From the NCBI RefSeq assembly GCF_001306135.1, contig NZ_LGKP01000046.1, positions 62,001 through 126,000 of the forward strand: a stretch of 64,000 nt of DNA, in the 5' to 3' direction. The notes under the pieces are model-generated. The model made no database searches. It had not been told where the DNA came from and saw only the letters and a program-made list of their open reading frames with translations. Below are positions 1 to 8,234 of this stretch, piece by piece; within the stretch, counting starts at the first letter, position 1, and each line of letters begins with the position of its first letter. The position numbers were made by a program, and so were the translations under genes. This DNA is from Herpetosiphon geysericola. Its GTDB lineage: Bacteria; Chloroflexota; Chloroflexia; Chloroflexales; Herpetosiphonaceae.

Positions 1-1
1 A

Positions 2-49
2 GAACCAAGCCCAACCCTTGATCCAAATGCGCCAACGGCGACGCCTTAA
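2..49 (+). CDS. C-terminal tail of an upstream gene (partial)
   Basis: An open frame enters from the left edge and reads EPSPTLDPNAPTATP before a TAA at 47-49, ten bases before the dcd start. The Pro/Thr-rich tail could end an upstream gene in the same operon. It is too short to identify and may be chance. Confidence 0.3.
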   Translation, partial: EPSPTLDPNAPTATP

Positions 50-58
50 GGAGTTTAT

Positions 59-1339
59 ATGTCAATCAAAGCTGATCGCTGGATTAAGCGCATGGCCCAA
101 GAACACGGCATGATCGAGCCATTTATCGATGGCCAAGTGCGCGGCGGAGTCGTCTCCTATGGCTTGTCGTCGTATGGCTACGATATTCGGATCGCCGATG
201 AATTTAAAATTTTCACCAATGTCAATTCGGCAATTATCGACCCCAAAAACTTCGATCCGCGCTCATTCGTCGATGTCAAAGCTGATGTCTGTATCATTCC
301 ACCAAACTCGTTTGTGCTCTGCCGCACCATCGAATATTTCCGCATTCCGCGCAATGTGCTGTGCGTGTGCGTCGGCAAATCAACGTATGCACGCTGTTTT
401 AGCGGCGATACTCGGGTCGCGCTGGTTGATGGCACAAACCCAACCTTGGCGGAAATGGCTAAACGCTCAGAGCAAGGCGAGCTATTCTGGGGCTATAGCA
501 TTGGGCCAAATGGCCGAATCATTGTGACGCTGCTTGAACAGCCACGCTACATCGGGCGCGACAGCTTGCTGGAAATCACGCTTGATAATGGACAGACCAT
601 CCAATGCACTCCTGATCATGAGTTTATGCGGCGCGATGGCACGATGGTGCAAGCAGCCAATTTGCGGCCAAACGATTCTTTGATGCCCTTATATCGCCAA
701 CTTTTTCGTGGCTATGAAATGGTCTATCAATTGATCAATGGCCATTATTTCCCAACCCATCGCCTAGCCGATGAATGGAATCTTCGCCATAATATTTATG
801 CCGAGCAAGCTCATACCCATCGCCATCACATTGACCATGATCGCCTCAACAACCAACCATGGAACATCATGCGCATGGATGCTGAGTATCGCCAATTGCG
901 TCAACCAGCAACTTTGCAATCAATCCAGACGTTAAATGATCAGCGCAATCAGACCAATCAACAGCATTACCGTCAAGCGCCAGTTGGGCAGCACACGCCC
1001 CAACCAGTCAACCACAAAATCACCGCGATCAAGGAATTGGCTGGCACACACGATGTCTATTGTTTATCGGTGCCTGAAGCTGGCAACTTTGCGCTTGATG
1101 CAGGCGTTTTTGTTTCAAACTGTGGTCTGATCGCGAATGTAACGCCCTTCGAGCCAGGCTGGGAAGGCTACGTGACGATCGAAATTAGTAATACCACCCC
1201 ATTGCCAGCCAAAATCTACGCCAACGAAGGCATCGCCCAAGTGCTGTTTTTCGAGGGCGATGAGTTGCCAGAAGTGGCCTATGATGATCGTTCGGGCAAG
1301 TATCAAGGCCAAACAGGCGTAACCTTGCCGCGAATTTAA
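59..1339 (+). CDS. dcd: dCTP deaminase interrupted by an intein
   Basis: Deaminates dCTP to dUTP, feeding dTMP synthesis in the cytoplasm. The host protein is split into residues 1-112 and 355-426. Joined, they give about 184 residues, close to the usual size of bacterial Dcd. The N-extein ends in the conserved active-site motif GKSTYAR and the C-extein resumes with [16 protein letters not shown], followed by [19 protein letters not shown], which carries the expected catalytic Glu. AAGGAG lies at 48-53, five bases before the ATG. The 242-residue insert must be spliced out for activity because it separates active-site residues. Identification of the host enzyme is very secure. Confidence 0.95.
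   Translation: MSIKADRWIKRMAQEHGMIEPFIDGQVRGGVVSYGLSSYGYDIRIADEFKIFTNVNSAIIDPKNFDPRSFVDVKADVCIIPPNSFVLCRTIEYFRIPRNVLCVCVGKSTYARCFSGDTRVALVDGTNPTLAEMAKRSEQGELFWGYSIGPNGRIIVTLLEQPRYIGRDSLLEITLDNGQTIQCTPDHEFMRRDGTMVQAANLRPNDSLMPLYRQLFRGYEMVYQLINGHYFPTHRLADEWNLRHNIYAEQAHTHRHHIDHDRLNNQPWNIMRMDAEYRQLRQPATLQSIQTLNDQRNQTNQQHYRQAPVGQHTPQPVNHKITAIKELAGTHDVYCLSVPEAGNFALDAGVFVSNCGLIANVTPFEPGWEGYVTIEISNTTPLPAKIYANEGIAQVLFFEGDELPEVAYDDRSGKYQGQTGVTLPRI
395..1120 (+). mobile_element. Intein with HNH homing-endonuclease motif inside Dcd
   Basis: In-frame 242-residue intein (host residues 113-354). Block A starts with the nucleophile Cys in [10 protein letters not shown]. Block B has TPDH at 184-187. Block F is [18 protein letters not shown]. 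The last intein residue is Asn354 in VFVSN, followed by Cys355 as +1 nucleophile. The penultimate residue is Ser, not the usual His. Between the splicing blocks, [16 protein letters not shown] (about 254-269) matches the HNH pattern His-His...Asn-Asn...Asn, so the endonuclease may be intact. Codon style matches the host, suggesting long residence. Splicing itself is inferred. Confidence 0.93.
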
Positions 1340-1419
1340 TTATTGATTTGGCCATTTTAATAAATCAGCCTACAATACAAGCAACCACCATGTTCGTGGT
1401 AGCAAGGATGTAAAAGCAT

Positions 1420-1803
1420 ATGTTGGTAACAGGTGTTGATTTAATTGAGATCGATCGGATTAATCAGGCAGTTTCGCGCTGGGGCCAGCGTTTTGCCCGC
1501 CGCGTGTGGACAGAGGCAGAATGGTTGCGTTGCCGTGATAGCGCTCAATCGCTCGCCGCACGCTGGGCAGCCAAGGAAGCTGCTGCTAAAGCCCTTGGTG
1601 TTGGCTTAAAGGGCATCGGCCATCCCGCTTGTTCGGTTGCATGGCGCGAGATTGAAGTGGCTAATGATCCTCAAGGCAAGCCTATGTTGCGGCTCCACGG
1701 TGCAGCCCATCAACGCTCTGAAGAGCTAGGCATTCGCCATTGGTCGGTCAGCCTTTCGCATAGCGGCGAGCAAGCAATCGCGTTTGTGGTAGGCATGGGC
1801 TAG
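1420..1803 (+). CDS. acpS: Holo-[acyl-carrier-protein] synthase
   Basis: Transfers 4'-phosphopantetheine from CoA to a Ser of acyl carrier protein. At 127 aa it has the size of the AcpS family. GVDLIEIDRI at the N-terminus supplies the Mg-binding Asp, and AARWAAKEAAAKALGVG near residue 50 supplies the conserved Glu and Lys. The C-terminal WSVSLSHSGEQAIAFV strand is typical. A possible promoter precedes it (TTGGCC 1348-1353, 17 bases, TACAAT 1371-1376), and AAGGATG lies upstream of the ATG. It is probably transcribed separately from dcd and ends at the hairpin at 1814-1850. Confidence 0.95.
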   Translation: MLVTGVDLIEIDRINQAVSRWGQRFARRVWTEAEWLRCRDSAQSLAARWAAKEAAAKALGVGLKGIGHPACSVAWREIEVANDPQGKPMLRLHGAAHQRSEELGIRHWSVSLSHSGEQAIAFVVGMG

Positions 1804-1813
1804 CTCAAATAGA

Positions 1814-1850
1814 ATCAATGGGCGCTAGCAGTTGGCTAGCGCCCATTGAT
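1814..1850. terminator. Bidirectional hairpin terminator
   Basis: Perfect 16-bp stem (ATCAATGGGCGCTAGC and its complement) with a 5-base loop. It sits between the convergent acpS and lamin-tail genes and could stop transcription from both sides. No long T-run is seen. Confidence 0.75.
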
Positions 1851-1860
1851 GTTTAAGCAC

Positions 1861-2919
1861 CTAATTAGCCAAAAACGAAATCAAACGGCCTTCTGCGTCG
1901 TACAACGAAGCATCATCTGGATCATTATTATTCCAAATTGGGCCTGATGCGGTGGAATTAATCGTGCGAGTTTCGCCAGCAGCCAAACTTCCAGCCAGCG
2001 TTGCATGCAATTGGTTGCCGCGAATGCTGCAAATTCTCCAGCCATCAATCGCAACTGGCGCATTGCTCACATTTTGCAGCACAACTTTTTCGGCAGCCTT
2101 ATCCACGCTAACAATTTTCACTGGATAATTGCTGGCCACGGTTGGGTCGGCTTGGCAATTATTAAACGATGGTGGTGGAGGTGCAGGAATTGGGGTTGGG
2201 GTGGGCGTAACAATCGGCGCAGGCGTTGGCGTTACTGGTGGCTGCGGCTGTGGCTGCGGAATTACGCCTCTGTTGTCCAAAACTTCTTTGCCCAATAAGC
2301 CCAGCAAAACTTTAAATTCGTCAGGATTATTAGGATGCCATTCGAGCCGCGCCCGCTCAAACCATTGAGTTTGCACCGTATCGCCATTGGCATTGGTTTC
2401 AAGATTCACGCTAGTCAACGGCAAACCAAAGAGTTGCAACGAACGGGCATAATTATCTAAGCCAGGAATTTTGAGGCCATGCGCTTGCCAATAGCTTTTG
2501 AAACCAAGCCCATTGCTTTGATCGCAAACGTTATGGCCAGTCTCTTCAAACCACAAACAGCCTTCAACTGGCCCAGCTTCACGGTCTGCAACAGCTCGCC
2601 CAAGCTGTTGCAAGCGTTCTTTGCCCAATAAGCCCAAGAGCACTTCGTAGGCAGTACCCGCATTTTCTGGGTGCACTTCAAAGCGATTGCGTTCAAGCCA
2701 TTGGGTATGATAACTCATGCCCGTATCTGGGTTTGGTTCGGCTTTGGCAAAGGTAATTGGGTAGCCAAAAACTGGCAAGCCACCGTTATCGTCCCAATAA
2801 TCGCTGAATGGTTCTTCCAAACAATAGGGGTTGTTGACTTCGACGAAGCATAAATTATGGGCAGCGGCGGCGCGAGGCAATAAACCAGCAAGCAGTAACA
2901 GCCAAATCCAACGGCGCAT
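1861..2919 (-). CDS. Secreted protein: two FGYP/WxER modules plus lamin-tail domain
   Basis: A hydrophobic signal peptide (MRRWIWLLLLAGLLPRAAA) indicates export. Two modules of about 85 residues follow (roughly 30-110 and 120-215). Each has a YW..NGGLPVFGYP-like or related segment, then QWxERxRxEhHPxN and a VLLGLLGKE ending. A Pro/Thr linker (about 226-255) leads to a C-terminal beta domain with VVLQNVSNAPVAIDGWRI, which resembles a lamin-tail domain. Such modules are frequent in exported Chloroflexota proteins; their ligand is unknown to me. It is transcribed alone and converges on acpS. Confidence 0.8.
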   Translation of the reverse strand: MRRWIWLLLLAGLLPRAAAAHNLCFVEVNNPYCLEEPFSDYWDDNGGLPVFGYPITFAKAEPNPDTGMSYHTQWLERNRFEVHPENAGTAYEVLLGLLGKERLQQLGRAVADREAGPVEGCLWFEETGHNVCDQSNGLGFKSYWQAHGLKIPGLDNYARSLQLFGLPLTSVNLETNANGDTVQTQWFERARLEWHPNNPDEFKVLLGLLGKEVLDNRGVIPQPQPQPPVTPTPAPIVTPTPTPIPAPPPPSFNNCQADPTVASNYPVKIVSVDKAAEKVVLQNVSNAPVAIDGWRICSIRGNQLHATLAGSLAAGETRTINSTASGPIWNNNDPDDASLYDAEGRLISFLAN

Positions 2920-2992
2920 AGCAGTTTCCTCAGCTAAAAAACGTCGTTGTTAGTATACCAAAGGCTAGCTTTGTTAATTGATTAAATAACAG

Positions 2993-3026
2993 CAGGCCCG
3001 CTGATCAAGTCTGATCAACGAGCCTG
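2993..3026 (-). terminator. Hairpin downstream of tRNA-Leu
   Basis: Two 15-base arms (CAGGCCCGCTGATCA and TGATCAACGAGCCTG) pair with two imperfect positions around a 4-base loop, immediately 3' of the minus-strand tRNA. Likely its transcription terminator. Confidence 0.6.
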
Positions 3027-3030
3027 TGGT

Positions 3031-3116
3031 TGGTGCCGAGGGCGGGAGTCGAACCCGCACCCCCTTGCGAGGAGAGATGTTTAAGACCTCAGCGTCTGCC
3101 ATTCCGCCACCTCGGC
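3031..3116 (-). tRNA. tRNA-Leu (anticodon UAA)
   Basis: 86-nt class II tRNA including an encoded CCA. The acceptor GCCGAGG pairs with CCTCGGC. The anticodon stem GAGGT/ATCTC encloses the loop CTTAAAC, giving anticodon UAA. A long variable arm (TCCTCGCAAGGGG region) and a T arm with GGGTTCGACTCCC follow, as expected for leucine tRNA. It reads UUA/UUG codons. Confidence 0.95.
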
Positions 3117-3173
3117 GCAACGAGCAAGATTATAGCGCATATTAGATTTTTTGGCAAATTAGTTTTCATTTAT

Positions 3174-3188
3174 TGATATAATATATCA
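3174..3188 (+). promoter_or_regulatory. -10 box embedded in a palindrome upstream of the GNAT gene
   Basis: TGATATA-A-TATATCA is a perfect 15-base palindrome containing TATAAT (3177-3182). The ATG of the next gene is 33 bases further on. TTGGCA at 3151-3156 is the best -35 match but with wide 20-base spacing. A repressor bound here would cover the promoter. Confidence 0.5.
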
Positions 3189-3214
3189 GTAATTTAACCA
3201 TATGAGGAATTGGC

Positions 3215-3772
3215 ATGCGCCTTGATCATGGAATCTATACGCTGCGCGAAGCAACGAGCGCTGATTTAGCGGGAGCCCGCCAGCTGATGTTACATACCTT
3301 TGAGCACGATTTTGGGATTGGCTACGTTGCCAAATGGCATGCTGACGTTGATGATTTAGCCGGAACCTATTTGGCAAACCCGCGCCAAGTGCTGTTTGTG
3401 GCGGTCGTTCAGGCAACTGGCGAGGTTGTTGGCACATGCGCGGTGCGTACCGGCGGCCCCAAACCACCCTACAAGCCAGAATGGCTGGTGGAACGCTATA
3501 ACACTGCCGAAACCGCCCAACTCGTGCGGGTTTATGTCGCTTCAGATCATCGTCGGGCAGGCTTGGCGCGTCGCTTGGTGAGTCTAACCCGTAACTGGAT
3601 TCTCAACGAAGGCACATATCGTACAATTTATTTGCATACCAACCCAGCGATTGCCGGAGCCGAGCAGTTTTGGCGCTCGCTGCCAACCAGCGAAATCTAC
3701 GACGATCGGCCAGATCAAGGCGAATTTCAAAATATTCACTTTGAAATGGATCACACAACGCCGATTATTTAA
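3215..3772 (+). CDS. GNAT-family N-acetyltransferase
   Basis: Predicted acetyl-CoA-dependent N-acyltransferase, 185 aa, substrate unknown. The acetyl-CoA-binding motif A is visible as AQLVRVYVASDHRRAGLARR (about 100-120), preceded by the beta strand VLFVAVVQATGEVVGTCAV. TIYLHTNPAIAGAEQFWRSL near the C-terminus is the typical second half of the fold. A GAGG Shine-Dalgarno lies before the ATG. It is monocistronic and overlaps the convergent yigZ-like gene by four bases at the stop codons. Confidence 0.85.
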   Translation: MRLDHGIYTLREATSADLAGARQLMLHTFEHDFGIGYVAKWHADVDDLAGTYLANPRQVLFVAVVQATGEVVGTCAVRTGGPKPPYKPEWLVERYNTAETAQLVRVYVASDHRRAGLARRLVSLTRNWILNEGTYRTIYLHTNPAIAGAEQFWRSLPTSEIYDDRPDQGEFQNIHFEMDHTTPII

Positions 3773-4386
3773 TCATCGAGGGCAATTAATTCGCTTTCAG
3801 CATAGGTTAATTCACGAATAGCCACAGCACATTCTTGCCAGCGATCTTGAGGCAACGCCAGCATCAAGGTAATATCGCTGGCAAAATCTTCACTTTCAAT
3901 CACCGGATCAAAGCTCGTCAGCAAACGCCGCAATAATTCATATTGATTGTAATTAATCGTCACCATACCAGTGCGCCGAATAACTTGTTCTTTAGTTGGT
4001 AAATCGTTGAGCGCTTTTTGCAAGGTTCCGCCATAGGCGCGTACCAAGCCGCCAGTGCCTAATTTGATCCCGCCAAAATAACGGGTTACGACCGCTGCAA
4101 TATCACCAATCCCACTGCCCTGCAATACTTGCAACATCGGGCGGCCAGCGGTGCCAGCAGGTTCGCCGTCATCAGATGAGCCAATGTCAGCGTGCGGGCC
4201 AAGCCCAATTTGAAAAGCCCAACAATTGTGGTTTGCATCGGGATAGCGTGCAGCAATTGTGGCAATTGCTTGTTTAGCTTCAGCCAAGGTTGGTGCATGC
4301 ACAACCGTAGCAATAAAGCGCGAGTGTTTAATATCTTGTTCAAATTTATGCTCATTCGCCGGAATTTGATAACGAGTTGAAGTCAT
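3769..4386 (-). CDS. yigZ: YigZ/IMPACT-family (UPF0029) protein
   Basis: Small cytoplasmic protein of the IMPACT family, which in eukaryotes modulates translational stress signalling; the bacterial role is poorly defined. Diagnostic segments are EHKFEQDIKHSRFIATV at the N-terminus, WAFQIG, and SDDGEPAGTAGRPMLQVL followed by VTRYFGGIKLGTGGLVRAYG. The second domain (about 140-205) fits the UPF0029 C-terminal fold. The start was set at MTSTRYQ because the upstream MIGF has no supporting Shine-Dalgarno. It lies just downstream of the response regulator gene, so co-transcription is possible. Confidence 0.88.
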   Translation of the reverse strand: MTSTRYQIPANEHKFEQDIKHSRFIATVVHAPTLAEAKQAIATIAARYPDANHNCWAFQIGLGPHADIGSSDDGEPAGTAGRPMLQVLQGSGIGDIAAVVTRYFGGIKLGTGGLVRAYGGTLQKALNDLPTKEQVIRRTGMVTINYNQYELLRRLLTSFDPVIESEDFASDITLMLALPQDRWQECAVAIRELTYAESELIALDD

Positions 4387-4403
4387 AAAACCTATCAATC
4401 TAG

Positions 4404-5024
4404 CTAAATTAATTGACGCTCATAGGCAATCGAAACCGCTTCGGTACGATTATGAGCACCAAGCTTTTGAAAAATGCTGTTAAGATGAAACTTAACCGTG
4501 CGTTCAGTAATATTCAATGTATAGGCAATCTGTTTATTGGCAAAGCCTTGGGCTAAATGCTGCAAAACTTCGTGCTCACGCGGAGTTAATTCAACCAAAC
4601 TCGTATCGCGCTGCACCTGGCGCAACAGTTTTGAGGCAATCAACGGGTGCAAGGTCGAGCCGCCAGCATAAATCAAACGAATTGCGGCAAATAATTCGTC
4701 GCGTGGCGCACCTTTGAGCAAATAGCCCTGCGCGCCAGCCCGCACTGCCCCAATAATCCGCTCATCAGTATCAAATGCGGTAAACACCAAAACCCGCAGC
4801 TCGGCTGTCGCGAGATTGAGCTGTTCAAGCACCGCCACGCCATCTAATTCAGGCAATTCAAGGTCAAGCAACAATAAATCGGGCTGAAGTTGCTGGCACA
4901 ATGCCAAGGCTTGGCGGCCATCGCTGGCCTCACCAACTACCGCAAAATCGGCTTGGGTGCTCAAAATTGCCACTAAGCCCTCGCGCACCACCGGATGATC
5001 ATCAACAACAAGAATTCGAATCAT
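4404..5024 (-). CDS. NarL/FixJ-type response regulator
   Basis: Receiver domain plus LuxR-type HTH, 206 aa. Acidic pocket residues are in ILVVDDHPVV, and the phosphoacceptor is Asp54 in LLLLDLELPELDG. The conserved Lys is in GYLLKGAPRDEL. The DNA-binding domain runs from LTPREHEVLQHLAQG through NKQIAYTLNITERTVKFHL. It is encoded four bases downstream of a matching histidine kinase, forming a classical NarX/NarL-like pair. The signal and regulon are unknown. Confidence 0.93.
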   Translation of the reverse strand: MIRILVVDDHPVVREGLVAILSTQADFAVVGEASDGRQALALCQQLQPDLLLLDLELPELDGVAVLEQLNLATAELRVLVFTAFDTDERIIGAVRAGAQGYLLKGAPRDELFAAIRLIYAGGSTLHPLIASKLLRQVQRDTSLVELTPREHEVLQHLAQGFANKQIAYTLNITERTVKFHLNSIFQKLGAHNRTEAVSIAYERQLI

Positions 5025-5028
5025 GGAT

Positions 5029-6171
5029 TTAACTCCCTAATGGCACGGCAATACAAACCTCAGTACCAGCGCCAAGGGTGCTTTTGATTTCAAGGCTGCC
5101 ACCAAGCAAACGGGTACGTTCATTCATGCCAATTAAGCCAAAATGCTGAGGCTTGGCAAGAGTTGGGTCGAAACCACAGCCATTGTCGTGCACGCAAATT
5201 TCAATCTGACTTGGCGTGGCATGATATTCGATCACCACTTGGCTGGCTTGGGCGTGCTGGCGCACATTATTCAGGGCTTCTTGCACAATCCGCAACAAAC
5301 CAACCTCAATTCGCAAGGGCAATGGTTGCAAAGCGCCAATCGTTTGTAATTCAAGGTTAAATGGATCGTGCTCGTGGTTCAAGGTTGCTAAGGCTTCGAC
5401 CAAACTCCGGCCTTCCAAAGGCGCAGCCCGCAGATCGAGCACCGAACGGCGCGCCTCATCAAGATTATAGCGCGTCCATTGCAAGGCTTGATGAATTTTG
5501 GCGCGACCGCGCTCGGTTGCGCCAACCTCAAACAAGGCATCGGCGGTTTCGAGCTGCAACAAAACCGCAGTCAGGCCTTGGGCCAAGGTATCATGGATTT
5601 CGCGGGCAATTCGGTTGCGCTCTTCGACCGCGCCCAAGCTCAGCGAGCGCTCAAACAGGCGGGTGCGCTCAATCGCCATGCTCAGCAAATCGCCGACGGT
5701 GTGCAACAAGCGCAAATCAGCGGCGCTCAGTTCGCACCAATCGGGGCTAGCCACATTAAAAACCCCTAGTTTACGCCCATGGGCCATCAAGGGAATCGAC
5801 GAATGGAAGCGTACTTCAGCAGTGCCTTGCGGCACATGGCGTAAACGGCTACAACGAATCACGCTGATATTGGCCGCGCGTTCCAAATCATCATCACGAA
5901 AGCGCTCCAAGCAATAACAATCGTCTTCTAAGGCTTGGGGATGGCACAACACCGGAGGCAAATGGTAAGCCGCCGCCAAATAATGGGTTGTTTGATCATC
6001 GCGCAGCAGCCAAACCCAACCAGTGTGCAAACCAAGCAACTCTGCGACCAATTCCAAAACGGTTTGCAACGCTTGATCAAGCTGGTTGCTGCGGTTAAGG
6101 GCCTCGGCAACCTGATTCAAAATCGTCAATTCATGGTTTCGGCGCGCCAACACCGCTGGATCATTGCTCAT
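5029..6171 (-). CDS. GAF-domain sensor histidine kinase (HisKA_3 class)
   Basis: Soluble kinase without membrane segments, about 380 aa. A short coiled region (NHELTILNQVAEALNRSNQL) precedes a GAF domain (about 25-180) with DCYCLERFRDDD and CSRL segments, so it may bind a small ligand or cofactor. The H-box is ERNRIAREIHDTLAQGL, and the ATPase domain has NNVRQHAQAS and DNGCGFDP. It probably phosphorylates the response regulator encoded immediately downstream. I place the start at MSNDPAVLARR; a longer frame begins 20 codons upstream in AT-rich repetitive sequence. It diverges from radC. Confidence 0.92.
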   Translation of the reverse strand: MSNDPAVLARRNHELTILNQVAEALNRSNQLDQALQTVLELVAELLGLHTGWVWLLRDDQTTHYLAAAYHLPPVLCHPQALEDDCYCLERFRDDDLERAANISVIRCSRLRHVPQGTAEVRFHSSIPLMAHGRKLGVFNVASPDWCELSAADLRLLHTVGDLLSMAIERTRLFERSLSLGAVEERNRIAREIHDTLAQGLTAVLLQLETADALFEVGATERGRAKIHQALQWTRYNLDEARRSVLDLRAAPLEGRSLVEALATLNHEHDPFNLELQTIGALQPLPLRIEVGLLRIVQEALNNVRQHAQASQVVIEYHATPSQIEICVHDNGCGFDPTLAKPQHFGLIGMNERTRLLGGSLEIKSTLGAGTEVCIAVPLGS

Positions 6172-6277
6172 TATCAACACCTTTTTGGCCAATTTTGCCA
6201 AATTCATAGCCAAGCATGCCAAATTTGCCACCGTTGTGGCTCTCCACTACCAACCATTTTAGTGCGAGTTCGATAGT

Positions 6278-6973
6278 ATGAGCAACTATTTTATCTCAAT
6301 TAAGGAATTACCATCCAGCGAACAGCCACGCGAACGCCTGCGTGACTTTGGGCCACAAGCGCTGTCTGATGCTGAAATTTTGGCGATTTTGTTGCGGGTG
6401 GGTGTGCAAGGCATGAATGTGCTTCAGCTTGCCCAACTATTGCTACGCGAGCATGGCGGCTGGCATGGCCTGCAAAAGATCGAGTTCAGCGATTTATGCC
6501 GCATTCGTGGAATGGGCGAGGCCAAAGCAGCCCATATCAAGGCCGCGCTGGAAATTGGGCGGCGTTTGCTGCTGGCAGCACCCAACCAGCCGCTGCAAAT
6601 CACCTCGCCTGCTGATGTGGTGGGCTTGCTGCAAGTGGAGATGAGCCATTTGGATAAGGAGCATCTGCGGGTGGTGATTCTCAATACCAAAAACCATGTG
6701 CTGAAAATCGAAAACGTGACAATTGGCTCGTTGAATAGTGCTAGCGTGCGCATTGCAGAGGTGTTTCGTGAGCCAATTCGCTTAAATGCGGCGGCAATTA
6801 TTGTTGTGCATAATCATCCAAGCGGCGACCCAACGCCCTCGCCCGACGATATTTTAGTGACCAAGCAATTGATTCAGGCTGGGCAGTTACTCGATATTGA
6901 CGTGCTTGACCATTTGGTGATCGGTCAAGCACGCTGGGTCAGTATGCGCGAACGGCGCTTGGCTTGGCTGTAG
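6278..6973 (+). CDS. radC: RadC-family JAB/MPN protein
   Basis: 231 aa. An N-terminal helix-hairpin-helix segment (LQKIEFSDLCRIRGMGEAKA) is followed by a JAB/MPN domain with the metalloprotease-like motif HNHPSGDPTPSPDD. RadC proteins were historically linked to DNA repair, but that role is disputed and the function is best called unknown. Key metal ligands (two His, Ser, Asp) are present, so the fold appears intact. It is transcribed divergently from the kinase gene and ends two bases before the convergent ribBA stop. Confidence 0.93.
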   Translation: MSNYFISIKELPSSEQPRERLRDFGPQALSDAEILAILLRVGVQGMNVLQLAQLLLREHGGWHGLQKIEFSDLCRIRGMGEAKAAHIKAALEIGRRLLLAAPNQPLQITSPADVVGLLQVEMSHLDKEHLRVVILNTKNHVLKIENVTIGSLNSASVRIAEVFREPIRLNAAAIIVVHNHPSGDPTPSPDDILVTKQLIQAGQLLDIDVLDHLVIGQARWVSMRERRLAWL

Positions 6974-6974
6974 G

Positions 6975-8204
6975 TTATTCTGCCGAATTCAAATTCGACA
7001 AGGTATGGCCCATGCGTTCGCGCTTGGTGCGCAAATAGGCTTGGTTTTCGCTATTTGGGTCGGTTTCCAAGGAAAGTTGTTCGACAACGTGCAAGCCATA
7101 GCCTTCAAAGCCAATGATCTTTTTGGGATTATTGGTGAGTAGGCGTAAATCGCGTAAGCCCAAATCGGCCAGCATTTGCGCGCCCAAGCCATAATCGCGC
7201 AAATCAGCAGGGAAGCCCAAGCGTTCGTTGGCCTCAACCGTATCTAAGCCTTGGTCTTGCAGCATATAGGCACGAATTTTGTTGGTCAGGCCAATGCCAC
7301 GGCCTTCTTGGCGCAAATAGAGCAACACGCCACGGCCTTCTTGGGCAATCCGTTGCATGGCTTTTTCGAGTTGCGGGCCGCAATCGCAGCGCAACGAGCC
7401 AAAAGCATCGCCAGTTAAACATTCGGAGTGAACCCGCACCAACACTGGCTCGGCGGTTGAAATATCGCCCATAATCAATGCTACAGCTTCTTTGGCTTGT
7501 TGGTCGGGCGTATCGATTTTGCTTTCGTAGGAGATAATTTGAAATTCACCATATTTAGTTGGCAAGCGGGCCTCGGCGGTGCGTGTCACCAACAATTCGC
7601 GTTCGCGGCGATAGCGAATCAATTGCTCAACGCTAATAATTTTCAGATCATGCTTTTCGCCAAATATTGCAAGATCAGGCATGCGGGCCATCGTGCCATC
7701 GTCGTTCATGATTTCGCAAATGACCCCAGCAGGATACAAACCAGCCAAGCGTGCCAAATCAACCGAGGCTTCGGTTTGGCCAACCCGCCGCAAAACACCG
7801 CCCTCGGCAGCGCGCAAAGGAAACACATGGCCAGGCCGCGAAATATCGCTTGGCTTGGAATTGGGATTAATCACAGTTTGGATGGTATGCGCTCGATCAT
7901 AGGCTGAAATGCCAGTAGTTACGCCTTGCGCAGCTTCGATTGAAACCGTGAAATTCGTACCAAACTTAGAATTATTCGAGGTAACCATCATGGGAATTTC
8001 CAACTCGTCAAGGCGCTGACCAGTGATGGCCAAGCAGATCAGCCCACGGCCTTCTTTAGCCATAAAATTAATTGCCTGTGGCGTAACAAACTGGGCAGCA
8101 CATGCGAGATCGCCCTCGTTTTCGCGATCCTCATCGTCGACGATGATCACCATTTTTCCTGCTGCATAATCTTGCAGTGCTTCTTCGATGCTTGCCAACG
8201 GCAT
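6975..8204 (-). CDS. ribBA: Bifunctional DHBP synthase / GTP cyclohydrolase II
   Basis: Makes both riboflavin precursors: 3,4-dihydroxy-2-butanone 4-phosphate from ribulose 5-phosphate, and the pyrimidine from GTP. N-terminal RibB domain: [21 protein letters not shown] and [13 protein letters not shown]-terminal RibA domain (from about residue 205): [19 protein letters not shown] with the zinc cysteines, then RQEGRGIGL. The start at MPLASIEE has an AGGAGTG Shine-Dalgarno; the frame extends ten codons further upstream without support. It clusters with ribE, though ribD and ribH are not in the window. Confidence 0.96.
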   Translation of the reverse strand: MPLASIEEALQDYAAGKMVIIVDDEDRENEGDLACAAQFVTPQAINFMAKEGRGLICLAITGQRLDELEIPMMVTSNNSKFGTNFTVSIEAAQGVTTGISAYDRAHTIQTVINPNSKPSDISRPGHVFPLRAAEGGVLRRVGQTEASVDLARLAGLYPAGVICEIMNDDGTMARMPDLAIFGEKHDLKIISVEQLIRYRRERELLVTRTAEARLPTKYGEFQIISYESKIDTPDQQAKEAVALIMGDISTAEPVLVRVHSECLTGDAFGSLRCDCGPQLEKAMQRIAQEGRGVLLYLRQEGRGIGLTNKIRAYMLQDQGLDTVEANERLGFPADLRDYGLGAQMLADLGLRDLRLLTNNPKKIIGFEGYGLHVVEQLSLETDPNSENQAYLRTKRERMGHTLSNLNSAE

Positions 8205-8234
8205 AGCTTCACTCCTTATGCGACAATCAAACAC

